From an uncultured bacterium (lineage in GTDB: Bacteria; Bacillota; Clostridia; Lachnospirales; Lachnospiraceae): 12,885 nt of DNA. A program made the translations under genes and the position numbers. The DNA is taken from assembly GCA_937893485.1 (NCBI GenBank), contig CALBJL010000152.1, forward strand, positions 1 through 12,885, written 5' to 3'. Below the pieces are notes generated by a model. It saw only the letters and a program-made list of their open reading frames with translations, was not told where the DNA came from and made no database searches. Shown here piece after piece: positions 1 through 6,609 of the stretch (positions within the stretch are counted from its first letter, which is position 1; every line of letters starts with the position of its first letter).

Positions 1-357
1 CCGGACATTCAGTTGTATGAGGGAGTAGAGCAAATGTTACGCGATCTTCGGCAACAAGGCTATAAATTGGGCTTACTGACAGATGGCCGTGTTGAGGGTC
101 AATACGCTAAGATCAGATCTTTAGGCTTAGCGTCATTGTTTGATGAGATTATCGTAACCGATGAACAGGCGGGGAACGGAGATGTATCTGCTTTTCGTAA
201 ACCGAATGCTATTTGCTTTGAAATTATGCAGCGCCGCTTGGGCGTGCCATTTGAACAGATGGCATATGTAGGGGATAATATCAACAAAGATTTCAATGCG
301 CCGCGGATGCTGGGGATGCGAGGGATTTATTTTAAGAATGCGGAGGGGCTGTACTAG
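1..357 (+). CDS. HAD-family hydrolase, C-terminal part (partial at 5' end)
   Basis: The frame is open from base 1 and stops at TAG 355-357, so the gene begins upstream of the window. The visible 118 residues are the second half of a haloacid-dehalogenase-like phosphatase. Motif II is LLTDG, with T27 counted from base 1. Motif III is the FRKPN lysine, K67. Motif IV is YVGDNINKD, with D92 and D97 as Mg-binding acids. The nucleophile DxD motif and most of the cap lie outside the window. The order and spacing match subfamily IA phosphatases of the pyrophosphatase/phosphoglycolate/YjjG type, some of which are linked to ATP-grasp or polysaccharide genes. The substrate cannot be told from this fragment. 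A terminator about 95 bases downstream separates it from the island. It probably belongs to the ancestral locus. Confidence 0.88.
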   Translation, partial: PDIQLYEGVEQMLRDLRQQGYKLGLLTDGRVEGQYAKIRSLGLASLFDEIIVTDEQAGNGDVSAFRKPNAICFEIMQRRLGVPFEQMAYVGDNINKDFNAPRMLGMRGIYFKNAEGLY

Positions 358-450
358 TCATTTGTTAAATAAAAATGGTGGCTTACAAGTATCGTACAGT
401 GGTTCCGGCTGAAAGATAGTTGGCATAACATTGATTAAAAATAATGAAAG

Positions 451-489
451 AAGACAGAACTCTTGGTGAATCTGAGGGTTCTGTTTTTT
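451..489 (+). terminator. Rho-independent terminator after the HAD gene
   Basis: CAGAACTCT (455-463) pairs with AGGGTTCTG (475-483) through nine positions with one T-G wobble, across an 11-base loop. Six T residues follow at 484-489. The A-rich 5' flank (451-454) can extend the stem into the T run. This is a standard intrinsic terminator for transcription leaving the HAD gene, and it marks the left boundary of the island. Confidence 0.8.
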
Positions 490-490
490 G

Positions 491-510
491 GGTCGAAAAT
501 AGTCGGAAAA
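491..510 (+). promoter_or_regulatory. Tandem box GGTCGAA-N3-AGTCGGA, left copy of the flanking 20-bp repeat
   Basis: The 20 bases consist of two imperfect 10-bp direct units, GGTCGAAAAT and AGTCGGAAAA. The same 20 bases recur at 12540-12559 with a single change. The 7-3-7 layout resembles tandem Spo0A boxes (consensus TGTCGAA, as in the abrB promoter), but position 1 of the first unit and two positions of the second deviate. It could be a regulatory site or the left scar of an integration event. The repeat itself is directly visible; its function is inference. Confidence 0.5.
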
Positions 511-530
511 TAGCGATGGATATTGTGAGG

Positions 531-559
531 TATAGGGTTTACTATTAAAGATATAGGGT
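531..559 (+). repeat. Two TATAGGGT direct repeats 21 bp apart
   Basis: TATAGGGT occurs at 531-538 and again at 552-559. The start-to-start distance is 21 bp, two helical turns. TACTATT and TAGTATT follow the respective copies. This could be a two-site operator for a regulator of the dGTPase gene, or chance in AT-rich DNA. Confidence 0.3.
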
Positions 560-714
560 GTGTAGTATTATGAAAATAAACATTTATATTACAAAATTGT
601 ATGTGTATGAGGAATTGTTTTTGATGGTCGGCAAGGTCTTTAAAAACGAGATATAAAGTATCAGAGAGATTTGTTTATATCGAATGATTTGTAATGGACA
701 CATGGTGCTTGGGG

Positions 715-721
715 TAGGAGG
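715..721 (+). promoter_or_regulatory. Ribosome binding site TAGGAGG that fixes the dGTPase start
   Basis: TAGGAGG ends immediately before the in-frame ATG at 722, which is too close for initiation there. The next in-frame ATG at 728 is 6 bases downstream, the usual distance, so 728 is the preferred start. Confidence 0.75.
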
Positions 722-727
722 ATGATT

Positions 728-2665
728 ATGGGAAGTGTATTGATTGTAAGGAATAATGATGTTAAAAGTAAGATACATGCATACGCACAAGAAAGTTTGG
801 AATCAGGAGAAAAGCGTTATTATAATACGCGTACGGGTACGTTAAATGCAAAGAAATTAAAGCAGTTGAAAGAGGGGTTGCAGAAGGATTCTAAAGAAAA
901 AACACTTATTTTATTAATCTCTTATAATATTGCTGATGCAAAAAATATTGAGGATGTAATTATTGGAACAGATGCTAATATTAGTGAAAGTGACAATATA
1001 GAGTATTTTATGAAGATTCAGTTGACCAAGGAATCACATGAAAGGGTCATACAGAGTATTGTTGATAAAATTGATCTGGATATTGAAAAGGACTTTAAAG
1101 AAGGATGTTATGTGATAAAGAGTGATATGGATAGTCTATATCAAGAATTGAATGAACGAATAAGGGCTTGCAACGAGCAAGTCCCGTATGCAGAGGAACA
1201 TGATGATCAGGTTGAATTGACAGATTGCGACTATAAGCTTAGCTCTTTGGCATGGCGCGATAGTCAAGCAGTCAGAGTTTATAAAAATGATGATATTGCT
1301 ATTACCAGAACCGAGTTTCAAAGAGATAGGGAACGAGTCGTTAATTGCAAGGCATTTAGGCGATTAGTAGATAAAGCCCAAATATTTAGTGCTGAAAAAG
1401 GAGACTATTATAGAACTCGAATGACACATTCTCTTGAAGTAAATCAAATTGCAAAGGCCATAGCATATGCCTTACGATTGAATTTGGATTTGACAGAAGC
1501 GATTGCGTTGGGACACGATTTGGGGCATACACCGTTTGGACATCAGGGAGAAAGGACATTGGACGATATTCTGTCTGGAAAACAGTTTATAGATATGGGT
1601 GTCGGCAAAGGATTATTAAATGATCGGTGTTTCGGAGGGTTTAAGCACAATTACCAAAGTGCTAGGATTCTGACGGAGTTGGAAGAGCATTGTACAGAAT
1701 ATCCGGGGCTGAATGTAAGTATTCAGGTGGTGGAAGGTGTATTGAAACATACACGCATCAAGCCGTTCGAAATAAAGCTTGAAGATTTTCTAAGAGAGGA
1801 ATATATACAAAAGATTTATATAGATTCAAATTCAGAGGTGCAGGTATGCTCAACGTTGGAGGGGCAGGTAGTTGGAATCGCAGATGAAATAGCGCAAAGA
1901 GGACATGATGTTGACGATGCGTTAACTTCCGGTGTGATGTCAATTGATGAGTTTGTTGATCGATTAAAAATAGATAAATGCAGACAATTACAAGCGGAAA
2001 TTGAACAAGAGCTCAATAGCGTTGAAGAATCAAAACGATTGATAGCGGATGTTAATGAGTTGAAGATTTCAAGGATCGTAACATGCATTATAAAATATTT
2101 TATTAATACAACGATTGAGCATTCGAGGGAGAGAATTCATGATTATTTAGAGACGGTAAATGGAACGACGACACCTTTGTTGGAGCAAAATGTGAAACTA
2201 GTAGAATTTTCTCAGGAGGTAGAAGCAGTAAATCTATATTTAGAGAGGGTTGTTCAAAAGAAAGTTATATGCAACAATGATGTAGCACGTGCAGATTATA
2301 ACGCAAATATGGTGGTGAAAAGTCTGTTCGAAAAGTATTATTCGAATCCTAGATTACTGCATGTGGGAACGATACATAAAATTTTTTTGGAGACTTTGCG
2401 GCATAAGAATAAGGCGGTTTCCAATAGTGCTGTAAATCTGAATGATGGAAGTATAAAGCTTGTGAATCAAGAAATAGAAGACATAACAATTCGATCAATT
2501 GATACGGATTTAGTCAAGGAATATTTGCAGCATCGTAATTTTGAATGTTCCGATCGTGACATTGTGATTTTTGAGAAAAGAAAGATATTAGTACGTGCAA
2601 TCGTTGATTTTATTGCAGGTATGACCGATGGTTATGCGCTAGAAGAATATAATAAGCTTAAATAA
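728..2665 (+). CDS. dGTPase-family HD-domain dNTP triphosphohydrolase with long N-terminal extension
   Basis: This 645-residue cytoplasmic protein should hydrolyse dGTP (or dNTPs) to the deoxynucleoside and triphosphate. The metal-binding HD signature is clear: H234 in RTRMTHSLEV, H263-D264 in GHDLGHTPFGH, and D386 in GIADEIAQRGHD. Family motifs such as KAFRRLVDKAQIF and the substrate-site segment GGFKHNYQSARI are also present, so the enzyme looks active. Usual bacterial members run about 330-500 residues. Here the catalytic part begins near residue 185, after a leader I do not recognise. That leader has alternating predicted strands and helices, including a hydrophobic TLILLISYNI segment, and its DNA is very AT-rich (13 of 60 G+C at 901-960). 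dGTPases are an established anti-phage family, and the neighbouring Wadjet operon supports a defence role. Housekeeping dNTP control is the alternative. No terminator follows the stop. Confidence 0.88.
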   Translation: MGSVLIVRNNDVKSKIHAYAQESLESGEKRYYNTRTGTLNAKKLKQLKEGLQKDSKEKTLILLISYNIADAKNIEDVIIGTDANISESDNIEYFMKIQLTKESHERVIQSIVDKIDLDIEKDFKEGCYVIKSDMDSLYQELNERIRACNEQVPYAEEHDDQVELTDCDYKLSSLAWRDSQAVRVYKNDDIAITRTEFQRDRERVVNCKAFRRLVDKAQIFSAEKGDYYRTRMTHSLEVNQIAKAIAYALRLNLDLTEAIALGHDLGHTPFGHQGERTLDDILSGKQFIDMGVGKGLLNDRCFGGFKHNYQSARILTELEEHCTEYPGLNVSIQVVEGVLKHTRIKPFEIKLEDFLREEYIQKIYIDSNSEVQVCSTLEGQVVGIADEIAQRGHDVDDALTSGVMSIDEFVDRLKIDKCRQLQAEIEQELNSVEESKRLIADVNELKISRIVTCIIKYFINTTIEHSRERIHDYLETVNGTTTPLLEQNVKLVEFSQEVEAVNLYLERVVQKKVICNNDVARADYNANMVVKSLFEKYYSNPRLLHVGTIHKIFLETLRHKNKAVSNSAVNLNDGSIKLVNQEIEDITIRSIDTDLVKEYLQHRNFECSDRDIVIFEKRKILVRAIVDFIAGMTDGYALEEYNKLK

Positions 2666-2839
2666 AAAGGTTTTTTAAAATCATAGCGGATTTATTATGC
2701 TAAACATTTCGGCGTGTGGGTAAGCACCTTCAGACCTTCAGAATGAAGTACCGTTGTTTTACAGAACCAGAAGTCGATAATATAGTGAAAAGGTGATATT
2801 CTATTTTGAAGGGTTGCATAATATAAAAATGGGGAATAT
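2666..2839. other. Intergenic gap after the dGTPase gene
   Basis: No gene or clear terminator is visible. AAAAAGGTTTTTT right after the stop is a weak palindrome without a loop. An exact 8-bp tandem duplication, CCTTCAGA at 2727-2734 and 2735-2742, is the only other structure seen. Confidence 0.5.
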
Positions 2840-2950
2840 ATGGGGAAAAAGCTTATTTTATTGAGTGGAGTGCACGGAGTAGGAAAAAGTTATTTCCTGA
2901 AAGATAGATGTATTGAAGTATGGCGATATTATTGTATTATACAGAACCGC
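2840..2950 (+). pseudogene. N-terminal fragment of a P-loop NTPase/kinase
   Basis: From ATG 2840 the frame encodes 36 residues beginning MGKKLILLSGVHGVGKSYFL and then stops. The Walker A motif GVHGVGKS (residues 10-17) directly after the first beta strand is the normal N-terminus of a nucleotide-kinase-like ATPase. All downstream parts (Walker B, LID) are missing. From about 2901 the sequence makes better sense in the next frame as a different protein. The simplest reading is a deletion that removed most of this gene and the front of the next one and joined their remnants. A functional 36-residue peptide is unlikely. Confidence 0.6.
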
Positions 2951-3381
2951 TGAAGATGGTAGAAGTGCAGAGTACTCCGCTGTGGCAACTTCTATTTGTG
3001 TGATTGAAGAAGTGAGAAAGCAAAGTGATTTTGGCTCCTTTAATGAATTTTTTACATATGCAAATCAATATAGCGTATTTGATCGAGACGATTTGTATAA
3101 ATGGTATCAACGTGGTGAATGTAAGGCCATCCATCAAGATGACCTATAATGTAGCCTTGAAAAAGAGGATTGTACGACATGATTTGATAGAGAAAATAGG
3201 ACTGGATCGCCATGAGTATTGGGGATTTATGCAACTTACAAATGCACAATTTGAAGAAATAATATATGCTGGGGGAGTAAGCTCTGAAAGCATAATACAA
3301 AACGTATGTTCGCAAATCGTTGCATTTGAAAATGAAATATTGTATGATGAATGCAGATTATTTAGAAAAAGGTGGATGTAT
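2901..3381 (+). pseudogene. Frameshifted C-terminal remnant of a PUA/ASCH-like protein
   Basis: The remnant is open in one frame from 2901 to 3149. It includes KYGDIIVLYRTAEDGR and YSAVATSICVIEEV, typical of the beta-barrel of PUA-like (ASCH/EVE) domains. It then continues in the next frame with IKMTYNVALKKRI and EYWGFMQLTNAQFEEI. The switch lies at a CATCCATC duplication (3128-3135); removing 4 bases restores KAIKMTYNVAL in a single frame. From memory, this sequence resembles the C-terminal half of GNAT-plus-ASCH proteins, whose N-terminal half is absent here. The restored frame runs without a stop into the ASCH gene at 3382, so an original fusion or a downstream internal start are both possible. 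Probably non-functional unless the frame is rescued. Confidence 0.6.
3128..3135 (+). repeat. CATC tandem duplication causing a +1 frameshift
   Basis: CATC occurs twice in a row. With one copy the codons read AAG GCC ATC AAG ATG ACC, giving one uninterrupted protein. With two copies the upstream frame runs to a stop at 3149. This is the signature of slipped-strand duplication and is potentially reversible. Confidence 0.6.
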
Positions 3382-3753
3382 ATGTGTGCGATATTATTAT
3401 CTATTAATCCAAAGTATGTGCGACGTATAATGTGTGGAGAGAAAAAGTATGAATTCAGAAAAAATTTGTGTAAAAAGAAGGTAGATAAAATTATTATATA
3501 CTCGACAAGTCCGGTTATGAAAGTAGTTGGAGAAGCAGTAGTAGAAGATGTTTTAGTTGACGAACCGTTCAAAATATGGAACATGACCAAGGAGGCTGCG
3601 GGCGTAGACCAGTCATTTTTTGATTCATATTATGAGGGCAAGACTAAAGCGGTGGCATATAAATTAAATCATGTTGTAGAATATAAAATACCTAAATTAT
3701 TACAAGATTATGGGATCAATGTAGCACCGCAATCATTTTGTTATTTAGAGTAG
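3382..3753 (+). CDS. Small ASCH-domain protein
   Basis: This 123-residue protein should adopt the PUA-like ASCH fold, a family that binds RNA or acts on modified nucleosides (E. coli YqfB, an N4-acetylcytidine amidohydrolase, is a member). The diagnostic GxKxxExR motif is present as GEKKYEFR at residues 19-26, after MCAILLSINPKYV. It is followed by barrel strands KIIIYST and VVGEAVVEDVLV and by a helix (KEAAGVDQSFFDSYY). ATG 3382 is preceded by AAGGTGG (3369-3375) at 6 bases, which supports a separate start, although the frame is open further upstream into the remnant. Another ATG at 3376 is too close to that site. The substrate is unknown. Position between a dGTPase and Wadjet suggests an accessory defence or nucleotide-metabolism role, which is inference. 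Confidence 0.72.
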   Translation: MCAILLSINPKYVRRIMCGEKKYEFRKNLCKKKVDKIIIYSTSPVMKVVGEAVVEDVLVDEPFKIWNMTKEAAGVDQSFFDSYYEGKTKAVAYKLNHVVEYKIPKLLQDYGINVAPQSFCYLE

Positions 3754-3893
3754 CGTGAGGAAAAAATATATAGTGTGGGATGTCCGATTGGGGGTAATTG
3801 AGATATAGGCACATGGCGGTAATAAGATTCAAGTGTTTAAGGATAAGAAGATGGGGGATAATTATTTGTGCTCCATATTTCCCCAATTCCCCC

Positions 3894-3922
3894 TTGCATC
3901 TATCGTCACCATATGCTACACT
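3894..3922 (+). promoter_or_regulatory. Predicted sigma-A promoter of the Wadjet operon
   Basis: TTGCAT (3894-3899) and TACACT (3917-3922) are separated by 17 bp, and a TG dinucleotide at 3914-3915 makes an extended -10 (TGCTACACT). Transcription would start near 3929, giving a leader of about 48 bases before the jetA GTG. It is the best promoter match in the 223-base gap 3754-3976. Upstream of it lies an imperfect GGGGGATA/TATTTCCCC inverted repeat (about 3853-3884) with no T run. Confidence 0.5.
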
Positions 3923-3976
3923 TTGAGCAGTTAGCGGACATAGTGATAGCAATGATTTTGTGAATGGGAGAAGATT

Positions 3977-5464
3977 GTGCAGGTCTCAGATAAATTAACA
4001 AAAGCACTTACAGAGGTGAAATATTTGAATGCGGATAATGTCAGCAGATATCGTTGCATTATGCGCATTTTTTTTGAAAATTATGAAAAGCTGCGATATT
4101 GGATGTATCAGGAAGATGTGTATGCGCAGATGACAGCGCATTCTTTTTTTGCGGACTATACACCGGAGCAGTGCCAGCAGGATCTGGCTATGCTTGTGGA
4201 ATGGAAGAACCTGAATACGATTCAGGATACACGGAAGGTATCTTCGATTGAAGAATTTAAAAATAAGAAGTTCCGTTACCAGATGTCAGAGTACAGTGTC
4301 GAGATTGAGCGTCTGGTGCTGCGTCTGGAAAATCTGTTTATAGAGGGGGCTTCGCTGGAACCGACATTATTGGAACGTATCCGGATAAATATCGCACGTT
4401 TTCCAGAGATGGCGGGGCAGGATGTGAATCAGGTCTACACCTGGTGGAATGATCTGAATAATGATTTTGTACGGCTGAATCAGAATTATCAGGATTATAT
4501 CAGGGATCTGAATAGTGTGAAGGCTGAGGAAATGATGCACACGAGCCAGTTTCTGGTGTTCAAAGACCGTCTGGTGGAATATCTGCGCAGCTTTATCAAG
4601 GGGCTGCAGCGCAATGTTGGAGTGATCGAGGAGGATCTGCGTACGCTGTCTGAGGATGTGAAGCAGGCAGTGTTTGAGAAAGTGATCCAATATGAGCTCT
4701 TGATTCCGCGTATGGATGTGGAGGTATCGCGCGAGCTGATAGAGGAAAAGACGAGAGGGCGTTATCAGAGCATCTATGACTGGTTTGTGTCATCCAATGG
4801 AGAAGAAAACGAGGCTGGAAAGCTGTTTGATGCGACGAATGAGATTATCCGCAGGATCACGAGATATGCGGCGCAGCTGAGTGAGAAGAATGCGCTTGGC
4901 GCAAATCGAAGGGAAGAATACCGCAAGGTGGCAGAATTGTTTCTGGCGTGCAGTGATGTGCAGCAGGCACATCGGATGTCAGCGATGGTATTTGGTATGG
5001 AACGTCCGTATCATGTGGCGGGAGATCTGGTGCGTGAGACGGATAGCATGAACCAGGGTGTCTATGAGGAAGCACCGTTGGAGATCACGTTAAAGCCGCG
5101 CGTGCGTACTTACCGGGAAAAGTCCAGACGCAGTGCGATCCGCGAGTCTGCTACGGAGCGTCAGCAAACGAGGGCGCGTCTGATTGAGCAGCAGCGTGAA
5201 GATCAAAAGAGGCTGTTGGAGCTGGAGATAGATGGGAAAATAGATTTTTCGACACTTCCTGTGATCGATGCACACGTGCGGGAGATTCTATTGAAATGGA
5301 TTTCGGATGCGATGGAAGATCCGGCAGGCACCGCCAGAACAGAAGACGGGCGGCGTTTTGTATTAGATATGAGTCAGAGTAAGAGACGCTGTGTAGTTCA
5401 TTGTGAGGATGGTAATTTCACGATGCCACAGATGTCGATCGTATTTCAGGAGGAAGAACCGTGA
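3977..5464 (+). CDS. jetA: Wadjet JetA, kleisin-like subunit (DUF2397/TIGR02677-like)
   Basis: This 495-residue protein is the first gene of the operon. It resembles the DUF2397/TIGR02677 family. The N-terminal YLNADNVSRYRCIMRIFF (from Y16) is followed by an EDVYAQM segment. DTRKVSSIEEF and RYQMSEYSVEIERL follow near residues 80-115, resembling winged-helix elements. A long helical middle comes next, then a C-terminal strand region ending RCVVHCEDGNFTMPQMSI. In Wadjet complexes JetA is the MukF-like kleisin that bridges the SMC heads and recruits JetB. The start is GTG 3977 with TGGGAG 6-7 bases upstream; no better in-frame start is near. Its stop overlaps the jetB start by 4 bases (GTGA), indicating translational coupling. 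Family assignment is by pattern memory; the genomic context strongly supports it. Confidence 0.85.
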   Translation: MQVSDKLTKALTEVKYLNADNVSRYRCIMRIFFENYEKLRYWMYQEDVYAQMTAHSFFADYTPEQCQQDLAMLVEWKNLNTIQDTRKVSSIEEFKNKKFRYQMSEYSVEIERLVLRLENLFIEGASLEPTLLERIRINIARFPEMAGQDVNQVYTWWNDLNNDFVRLNQNYQDYIRDLNSVKAEEMMHTSQFLVFKDRLVEYLRSFIKGLQRNVGVIEEDLRTLSEDVKQAVFEKVIQYELLIPRMDVEVSRELIEEKTRGRYQSIYDWFVSSNGEENEAGKLFDATNEIIRRITRYAAQLSEKNALGANRREEYRKVAELFLACSDVQQAHRMSAMVFGMERPYHVAGDLVRETDSMNQGVYEEAPLEITLKPRVRTYREKSRRSAIRESATERQQTRARLIEQQREDQKRLLELEIDGKIDFSTLPVIDAHVREILLKWISDAMEDPAGTARTEDGRRFVLDMSQSKRRCVVHCEDGNFTMPQMSIVFQEEEP

Positions 5465-6609
5465 AGGAACTGGAAGCCCTGCTGAATCAGCGCTGGGTGC
5501 TGAAAGCAGAGGATAAGGAATTGTATTACAGGATTCGTGATGCAATCGGTGAGGTGCGTAAATTTGCTTCAGACAAGCTGGGCTGCCAGGTGATGGAGAA
5601 TGCCTTGATGGTCAAGATGGAAAAGATTCCGGTCATCCCGGAAAATTTTATGGGAATACTGGATTTTACATCCCGCGAGGAATATGCGTTTTTGTGCATT
5701 CTGCTCATGTTTTTAGAAGAAAAGGATGCGGGTGAACAATTCATTTTATCGCAGTTGACGGAATATCTTGCGGCAAATATGCCGGGAGAGACGGTGGACT
5801 GGACGGTATATACGAGCAGACGCAGGCTGATTAAGGTGCTTCGCTACGCAGTCTCACAAGGAATTCTGGCGATCACGGATGGAACGGATGATCTGTTTAT
5901 GGATGACGCGGCGGGAGAGGTATTGTATGAGAATACCGGTGTGTCCCGCTATTTTATGCGCAATTTTTCCAAAGATATCACGGAGTACGTGAGACCAGAG
6001 GATTTTCTGGAGAGTGATTGGTTTGCGATGGATGAAGATCGTGGAATCGCGCGCAGACACCGTGTGTACAAGCGTCTGATGTTTGCTCCGGGTATGTACC
6101 GGGCGCAGGGGGCGGAAGAAGATTTTGAATATTTGAAATATTATGGACGGCGTCTGGCAGATGATTTAGAACAGAATTTTGACTGTCATGTGCATATCCA
6201 TAAGGGCAGTGCATACCTGATGACCGGTGAGGACTGTCATATGGGTGTGGTATTTCCCGGAAATAATGTATTGTCGGATATTTTACTCCTATGTCTGGCG
6301 GAGATTCGACAGCGCGTGGAGCGACAGGAGTGGCACATTGGGAAGGATGAAGTCTGTATCGTGGATACAGTGGCATTTGAGCAGATGCTGCGTGAGATCC
6401 GAAGAGCAAATGGGAACGGTTTTACGAAAAATTACCGCGAGATGACAGATGGCGAATATGTGCAGACAGTGATGGATACGCTGGAGCTGTGGATGTTTAT
6501 TAAAAGAAACGAAGGGGAACATTTGGTGGAGATCTATCCGGCAGCAGGCAAGCTGGCGGGTGCGTATCCGGATGATTTTGCAGGAGGAACAGAGGATGAA
6601 CACGAGTAG
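5461..6609 (+). CDS. jetB: Wadjet JetB, KITE/MukE-like subunit (DUF2398/TIGR02678-like)
   Basis: This 382-residue protein starts at GTG 5461. A strong AGGAGGA lies at 5448-5454, 6 bases upstream, and the start overlaps the jetA stop. Features that fit DUF2398/TIGR02678 are the FTSREEYAFLCILLMFLEE helix near residues 69-87, the winged-helix-like SRRRLIKVLRYAVSQGILAI near 122-141, and VSRYFMRNFSKDI from residue 161. It is much longer than the roughly 200-residue DUF4194 JetB of type I Wadjet, which argues for the other subtype. JetB dimers are expected to bind the JetA kleisin and DNA near the SMC heads. Its 3' end overlaps jetC by 14 bases, so the two are probably translated in a coupled way. 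No catalytic motif is expected or seen. Confidence 0.83.
   Translation: MKELEALLNQRWVLKAEDKELYYRIRDAIGEVRKFASDKLGCQVMENALMVKMEKIPVIPENFMGILDFTSREEYAFLCILLMFLEEKDAGEQFILSQLTEYLAANMPGETVDWTVYTSRRRLIKVLRYAVSQGILAITDGTDDLFMDDAAGEVLYENTGVSRYFMRNFSKDITEYVRPEDFLESDWFAMDEDRGIARRHRVYKRLMFAPGMYRAQGAEEDFEYLKYYGRRLADDLEQNFDCHVHIHKGSAYLMTGEDCHMGVVFPGNNVLSDILLLCLAEIRQRVERQEWHIGKDEVCIVDTVAFEQMLREIRRANGNGFTKNYREMTDGEYVQTVMDTLELWMFIKRNEGEHLVEIYPAAGKLAGAYPDDFAGGTEDEHE
6582..6587 (+). promoter_or_regulatory. Ribosome binding site AGGAGG that fixes the jetC start
   Basis: AGGAGG lies inside the end of jetB, 8 bases before ATG 6596. The longer in-frame start at ATG 6560 has no such site and would add 12 residues that do not match the family N-terminus, so 6596 is chosen. 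Confidence 0.8.

Larger units (their letters stand above)
358..727. other. Intergenic region upstream of the dGTPase gene
   Basis: No credible gene lies here. The stretch is AT-rich. It holds the terminator, the tandem box at 491-510, a pair of TATAGGGT repeats at 531-559 and a TACAA-AA-TTGTA inverted repeat at 590-601. I found no -35/-10 pair with good spacing for the dGTPase gene. A TGTAAT at 690-695 has no suitable -35. A TACTAT at 540-545 sits 30 bases after the box, the same distance as the TATAAT after the second box copy. The dGTPase promoter therefore remains unassigned. Confidence 0.6.

Noticed and set aside
722..727. ATG 722 as the dGTPase start
   Set aside because: The TAGGAGG ribosome binding site directly abuts it; ATG 728 has normal spacing.
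2727..2742. CCTTCAGA tandem duplication as a functional site
   Set aside because: A single 8-bp duplication in a decayed gap with no partner sequence; likely a slippage product.
3025..3381. Extending the ASCH gene upstream to ATG 3025 as one 242-residue protein
   Set aside because: The first part (3025-3135) is an out-of-frame reading of the PUA-like remnant coded in the neighbouring frame. Similarity begins only after the CATC duplication, and ATG 3382 has its own ribosome binding site.
3144..3590. Reverse-strand open frame of 148 codons
   Set aside because: It is the complement of the PUA/ASCH coding region and lacks a ribosome binding site or recognisable motif.
3853..3884. GGGGGATA/TATTTCCCC inverted repeat as a terminator for the ASCH gene
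   Set aside because: The stem has mismatches, and C-rich sequence rather than a T run follows.
3716..3952. Reverse-strand open frame of 78 codons in the gap before jetA
   Set aside because: It crosses the end of the ASCH gene and the predicted jetA promoter, with no ribosome binding site or domain. It could overlap a dispersed repeat, but nothing in the window shows this.
6560..6595. ATG 6560 as the jetC start
   Set aside because: No ribosome binding site, and it would extend the overlap with jetB. AGGAGG is correctly placed for ATG 6596.
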